Below, piece after piece: positions 53,111-56,278 of a stretch of 56,278 nt of DNA. How positions within the stretch are numbered: position 1 is the first letter of the stretch; every line of letters starts with the position of its first letter. The translations under genes were made by a program, and so were the position numbers. Origin of the DNA: Armatimonadota bacterium (lineage in GTDB: Bacteria; Armatimonadota; UBA5829; DTLH01); assembly GCA_029551395.1 (NCBI GenBank), contig JAKPFN010000138.1:1-56278 (forward strand), in the 5' to 3' direction. The notes beneath the pieces were generated by a model. It was not told the DNA's origin, searched no databases, and saw only the letters and a program-made list of their open reading frames with translations.

Positions 53111-53871
53111 GTAACGGTATCTGTATCCCGGATTGCTTCTTTGGTGATGGTATAGAACTCTTCAGGATCGAGGCTGTATGAATATTTGCCGTTCCTGTAG
53201 ATATCTATCTTGCCTTTTGAGTCTGGAAACAATGGAATAAGCCATTCAGGTTCTTTTTGAAGCCATGCGGTGCAGATTCTATCCACAGCTTCTTTTGGAG
53301 TCATCACTTTAGGCTGTGTATATTCCGGGCGATACACTACAACTACTGGAGGTCTTCCGCCATAAGGTCTATATGTGTGCCTGTCAGGCTGGTCTCCACG
53401 CTCGCGCGGTCGATGATACACATCCCCTGCTTCATCACTGCGTTCTACTGATTCAGGCTGCTTTGATGTTGAATCAGTATCAACCTGCCTTTCATTTCTG
53501 TCAGTAGAGTCTTTAGTCCTGTTTTTATTGACAGTTGAACCACTATCTTTGGTTCCGGACTCATCTCTTTTCCTGTCAGGGCCGGCTATGTCACCATCCC
53601 TGCGGTCATTCATAGATGAATCAGATAGTTTTTGGGAAGAACTCTCTGATTTTTCTACTTTTTGAGTAGAATCATTCTTGTTATCACTGTTTCCGGCGTC
53701 TTTTTTCTCCTCTGATGCTTTGCTATCGTTATTTGATTGCTTTTTCTTGCCGGAACCACCTATCTGTGCATAGGCAGCATCTGTAGAGATATCAAGTACA
53801 GCAGGAACAATGGACACTACAAGAAAAACTGCGAGGATTAGAACTACTAACACACACACTGGCCTGAACAT
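53029..53871 (-). CDS. Secreted paralogue 2, ending early through a frameshift
   Basis: 280 residues as read. Signal peptide (about 1-35; AYAQ), then GKKKQSNNDSK, close to paralogue 1; a Lys/Ser/Asp-rich polar stretch; GPDRKRDESGT; a Tyr/Pro/Val segment (RPYGGRPPVVVVYRPEY); and the first half of the shared domain (AWLQKEPEWLIPLFP, IYRNGKYSYSLDPEEFYTIT). After TDTVT the frame leaves the family alignment and stops; the rest is in another frame at 52895-53110. ATG with GAGGAGG upstream. It may be a mutated gene or a base-calling error, as no clear slippery heptamer is seen. Confidence 0.72.
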   Translation of the reverse strand: MFRPVCVLVVLILAVFLVVSIVPAVLDISTDAAYAQIGGSGKKKQSNNDSKASEEKKDAGNSDNKNDSTQKVEKSESSSQKLSDSSMNDRRDGDIAGPDRKRDESGTKDSGSTVNKNRTKDSTDRNERQVDTDSTSKQPESVERSDEAGDVYHRPRERGDQPDRHTYRPYGGRPPVVVVYRPEYTQPKVMTPKEAVDRICTAWLQKEPEWLIPLFPDSKGKIDIYRNGKYSYSLDPEEFYTITKEAIRDTDTVTFKHQKLSYHGIRSLPQVYMSIGFLKT

Positions 53872-53922
53872 GATCCGTTCCTCCTCCCTGGCTTGAGGGA
53901 TATAACAATATAAAACCGGACA

Positions 53923-53942
53923 GGGCCAGTTTTATCTGGCCC
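53923..53942 (-). terminator. Hairpin between secreted paralogues 3 and 2
   Basis: GGGCCAG (53923-53929) and CTGGCCC (53936-53942) pair around a 6-base loop. On the minus strand it is followed seven bases later by TTTTATATT. It may partly end transcription after paralogue 3 or punctuate the operon. Confidence 0.5.
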
Positions 53943-53980
53943 CATCCATGGTTCGTCGAAATCTATCTGATCGATTCAGT

Positions 53981-55174
53981 TTAATGCAACTGTCTGAGCG
54001 ATGAGCCTACTTCAGTGATTATCCATTCACTTCCACGGCGTTCAAGCTCATAGCTAACATACACTGTCTTGCGGTCCCCGTCCATTGTGAAGAACCTATG
54101 CTTGCCATAAGCTATAACTCTATCATCGCCCCGTTTCCTTATCGAGTCGTATTCGAAGTCAATAGTAGATATGCTGGCAATGGCATCTCTAGTCATGTCA
54201 TGATAATCCCAGCCATCTACCGAGTATGCATAATCACCATCAAGAAGAACATGGATTTGTCTGTCAGTTCTCACATGCCTGAGTATAAGCTCAGGGTCGT
54301 TCGTCAGCCATGCGCTTCTAATATCCGAAAGCGCTCTGCCTACCGAAGAAATTGCCGGCTGCTCAAGATAATAGTCAGATTCATAGTATCTGCTATCTTT
54401 GATGACAATCGGAACTTCGATGTAGGTTACTACTGGCCGTTTGACGACGACTATTCTTGCAAACGGAATGTATGGGAAGTAGCCATAGTGATAATAGACA
54501 GACCGGTAAGAGTAGTCTGGAACGTAGTCAAATACCCAATACCCATACCTCAGCGGGCGTTCGTGTCTGGAAGGCCATCCGTGATTGTAGTAGTAGTATC
54601 CACCCTGATAACGTGGTGGTTTATAGGTCACTCGGCTATCATATTTCTCATGCGGGCGGTATGTATTGCGTTCACCTACTCTGTTATACTCATTGCCATG
54701 TCTGTTGTCCCGCATGTCAGGACGATAGTTATTGCTTCTATTATTATTGTTACTACTGTTATAGCTTCTATTGTCCTGATTGCCATATTTACTTCCATCG
54801 GACTTACGATACGATGGAGTTGCGTCAGGAGCGCCCCTATCCCTCATTGTTGCATCTGAAGGTCTAGATGGCTTCTGGACGTCAGATGGTCTATATGTGC
54901 GAGAGTCATTACGAGAGTCGTTTCTCGAATTGCTTCTGGAGTCACTTCGAGACTCTCTTTGAGAGCTGCTTCGGGAATTGTTCTGTGAACTATTGGAACC
55001 ATTACTCCGCTGGCTCTCAGACTTGCGAACAGTTGATTTTTCACTGTTCTTACTCGCACTGCTGTCACGTTCTCCTCTTCTGATGACTGCGCCGGCATTT
55101 GCAATACCAACCACAACGAAGATAAAGGTGACAGTTAAGATAATGGTTTTTGTGAGGTTTAGATGTCTTTTCAT
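53981..55174 (-). CDS. Secreted paralogue 3: Ser/Arg/Asn-rich linker, Tyr-rich segment, conserved C-terminal domain
   Basis: 397 residues. Signal peptide (about 1-26, ending ANAGA); a low-complexity Ser/Arg/Asp/Asn stretch (RSDSRSNSRNDSRNDSR); an Asn/Tyr/Arg segment (about 140-220); a Tyr-rich and Val-rich part (YHYGYFPYIPFARIVVV); and the shared domain (AWLTNDPELILRHV, LLDGDYAYSVDGWDYHDMT, SEWIITEVGSS) ending nine residues before the stop. ATG at 55174 with GGAGGG seven bases upstream; the longer frame from 55282 is not needed. No known family recognised. Confidence 0.8.
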   Translation of the reverse strand: MKRHLNLTKTIILTVTFIFVVVGIANAGAVIRRGERDSSASKNSEKSTVRKSESQRSNGSNSSQNNSRSSSQRESRSDSRSNSRNDSRNDSRTYRPSDVQKPSRPSDATMRDRGAPDATPSYRKSDGSKYGNQDNRSYNSSNNNNRSNNYRPDMRDNRHGNEYNRVGERNTYRPHEKYDSRVTYKPPRYQGGYYYYNHGWPSRHERPLRYGYWVFDYVPDYSYRSVYYHYGYFPYIPFARIVVVKRPVVTYIEVPIVIKDSRYYESDYYLEQPAISSVGRALSDIRSAWLTNDPELILRHVRTDRQIHVLLDGDYAYSVDGWDYHDMTRDAIASISTIDFEYDSIRKRGDDRVIAYGKHRFFTMDGDRKTVYVSYELERRGSEWIITEVGSSLRQLH

Positions 55175-55502
55175 GGTTTCTCCCTCCTTCACGGGAGTTA
55201 ACAAGGGTGTAAATATAACACCTTCACTACCTTCATTAGTACGTTGACGTTGTGGACTATGCTCAATTGCCAGCCAGCTCAACCAGAGGCAGTAACAGGA
55301 TTGTATCGTATTCTTATAGAGTTATACCCTTTTTAAGTTTTACCGATTGATGTCACCGGAATACTAAAACATTTGCTTGCAAGACTCTTCGGAGTATTTA
55401 ACAAGCGCAGGACTTCATTACCGAGAGTACTACACAGTATACTAAAGTCAGGCACACTAAGAGTAGCTGCGTATTGAGGAAATCTGACCAGGAATCTTAC
55501 GG
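55175..55502. other. Intergenic region between the S1 gene and the secreted paralogues
   Basis: 328 bases without a gene. Near the paralogue 3 start it has a 5-bp inverted repeat (GGTGT-N7-ACACC, 55206-55222). Further up are -10-like words on the minus strand (TACAAT, TATAAC, TATACT) without a convincing -35 partner, and a small ACTC-TTCG-GAGT hairpin at about 55384-55395. I could not choose a promoter. Confidence 0.5.
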
Positions 55503-55934
55503 CTACTTACGCCTACCGCCACGCTTTGACTCTATGTTGCGCTTAATATCGAGTTGGCGTTCTTCGCTGTCTTTCATAAACCGTGACAATCTGTCCTCAA
55601 AGGTTGCAGGAACGACTTCTCGTCTGCGGTCATGTTCATACCCAACAGTGATAGAGCTATCCTTACGCTGAACAGGCCGGGATTCGATTTTTTGGACAGC
55701 AGAGGAGTCAGCTTGCTTGGCAGACAGTTCGTAGCGGCCTTTGTCATTAACCTTGATAACTTTGACGCAAATCCGGTCGTTTTCTTTGAAATAGTCCCGG
55801 ACATCGCGGACATAGGTATCAGCAATTTCAGAGATATGGACAAGGCCCATCTTCCCACCTGCAAGGCGCACGATAGCACCATAATCGGCAAGCTTCACAA
55901 CCGTACCTTCGACGGTGCTTCCGATCTCCAACAT
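55503..55934 (-). CDS. S1 RNA-binding domain protein
   Basis: 143 residues: an S1 (OB-fold) domain at the very N-terminus (about 3-75; GSTVEGTVVKLADYGAIVRL, GLVHISEIADTYVRDV), then a basic, disordered tail ending GGRRK. Such proteins (YabR/general stress protein 13 type) bind RNA and the ribosome. I start at the ATG at 55934, where the S1 domain begins as in the family; the frame can be read back to an ATG at 56051, but that stretch holds a strong hairpin and looks non-coding. Neither start has a clear ribosome site. Confidence 0.8.
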   Translation of the reverse strand: MLEIGSTVEGTVVKLADYGAIVRLAGGKMGLVHISEIADTYVRDVRDYFKENDRICVKVIKVNDKGRYELSAKQADSSAVQKIESRPVQRKDSSITVGYEHDRRREVVPATFEDRLSRFMKDSEERQLDIKRNIESKRGGRRK

Positions 55935-55978
55935 TACTGAATTGGGCCGACGTTCTCCAGCTTTCACACCTTTGAAAA

Positions 55979-56017
55979 GTGCGAGGTTCCTGCTTGTAAT
56001 GGGGGAACAGCTCGCAC
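55979..56017 (-). promoter_or_regulatory. Leader hairpin of the S1 gene, possible attenuator
   Basis: On the minus strand GTGCGAG, a 2-base bulge and GTTCC pair with GGAAC and CTCGCAC, a 12-bp stem, followed by TTTTC. The next 20 bases (CTTTTCA and TGTGAAAG) can form a competing weaker stem. It lies in the predicted leader, 45 bases before the S1 gene ATG. Confidence 0.5.
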
Positions 56018-56098
56018 AGACTTTGGCCGCGCTTTGTAGCTGAGCCGCCATCTATAGGAATGTATTGCTGCGCGATTAATTCTGCAGCTACATAGATT

Positions 56099-56127
56099 AG
56101 TATTAAACAAGCTGTCAAGTTTGTCAA
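56099..56127 (-). promoter_or_regulatory. Promoter of the S1 gene
   Basis: Minus strand TTGACA (56127-56122), 17 bases, AATACT (56104-56099). A second TTGACA lies three bases downstream of the first (56118-56113). Predicted start near 56092, a leader of about 158 bases to the ATG at 55934. Confidence 0.7.
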
Positions 56128-56278
56128 GAGCTATTTCCAGGGCCTACGCACTAAAATCCGCCAACCACAGAAGCTAGGAAGTCATTATCCCAACAGCACA
56201 AGTTAATCTTGCGTCTTACACTTCTGTTATCTGCGGTATATTTTACTTTTAGCAGATTGTGAGCGATCTGCCTTATCA
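56128..56278. other. Right-edge region, possibly the end of a gene entering from outside
   Basis: A minus-strand frame open from the edge ends with a basic peptide (DKADRSQSAKSKIYRR) and a TAA at 56229-56227. This could be the C-terminus of a gene such as divIC/ftsB, which often precedes S1-domain genes, but 16 residues are too few to tell. A 6-bp inverted repeat (GCAGAT/ATCTGC, 56252-56271) overlaps it. Confidence 0.25.

Noticed and set aside
54098-54859. 253-residue plus-strand open frame across secreted paralogue 3
   Set aside because: It lies wholly antisense to a gene with signal peptide, ribosome site and paralogues; the peptide has no family features and mirrors the Ser/Tyr/Arg-rich codons of the other strand.
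54890-54990. Short Ser/Arg/Asp/Asn codon repeats in paralogue 3 as a satellite
   Set aside because: The repeats are imperfect and encode a disordered linker; no exact DNA unit is kept over more than a few copies.
1-56278. tRNA or rRNA genes, insertion sequences and phage genes
   Set aside because: I scanned gaps for T-loop words and cloverleaf arms and the coding regions for transposase or integrase motifs, and saw none.

Overview
The window reads as a chromosomal segment of a diderm (two-membrane) bacterium with moderate G+C. Outer-envelope markers are a Wza-like polysaccharide export protein, an exosortase with its PEP-CTERM substrate, an MlaE/MlaF/MlaD lipid-transport set whose MlaD carries a C-terminal beta-barrel-like region, and a small barrel-like protein ending in Phe. 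PurS-type purine synthesis, a cluster-type PurF, DUF3866, MutS2 and the MlaD barrel fusion fit a diderm member of the Terrabacteria side of the tree (for example Armatimonadota). That placement is inference. I saw no rRNA, tRNA, CRISPR array, transposase or phage gene.

Layout. 1-6233 (minus strand): an exopolysaccharide/exosortase operon, in transcription order export protein, Wzz/tyrosine-kinase-like protein, exosortase, EpsI, glycosyltransferase and a radical SAM gene that runs off the left edge. 6234-7741: a control region with an 11-bp perfect inverted repeat and a consensus sigma-54 promoter driving a divergent PEP-CTERM gene. 7952-8581: an HD-GYP protein. 8604-24643 (minus): a long colinear run mlaE-mlaF-mlaD-rplI-dnaB-purD-purE-purB-HEAT repeat gene-purS-purQ-purL-purF-purM-purN, with a strong promoter at its head. 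24835-28096: SIS protein, M20 peptidase and DUF3866 protein. 28223-33414: mutS2, cdd, a mannitol-dehydrogenase-like gene and an Eis-like acetyltransferase, coupled by overlapping or near-overlapping ends. 33595-35486: a PRC-barrel protein with tandem modules and a small membrane protein.

35670-41357 holds a secreted unknown plus pilT, secreted small proteins, and an operon of a secreted unknown, a TPR/zinc-ribbon membrane protein and a CPBP protease. 41372-46997 holds an endonuclease/exonuclease/phosphatase-fold protein, an inositol-phosphatase-family gene, a beta-helix protein, and cysE-cysS. 46998-47653 is an unusual gene-free stretch full of inverted repeats. 47654-50406 holds a membrane protein, a pseudo-protease/TPR protein and an RsbW-like ATPase.

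50598-55174 (minus) is the least familiar locus: three tandem secreted paralogues, each with a signal peptide, a low-complexity segment of different composition, a Tyr/Pro/Val-rich segment and a shared C-terminal domain, followed by a barrel-like protein. The middle paralogue is frameshifted, and I could read its missing end in another frame. An S1-domain gene with a hairpin leader closes the window.

Starts were moved from the longest frame where a ribosome binding site or family alignment argued for it (purF, purN, purB, the HEAT gene, the mannitol-dehydrogenase-like gene, the PRC gene, the secreted paralogues and others). These choices are stated in each entry.
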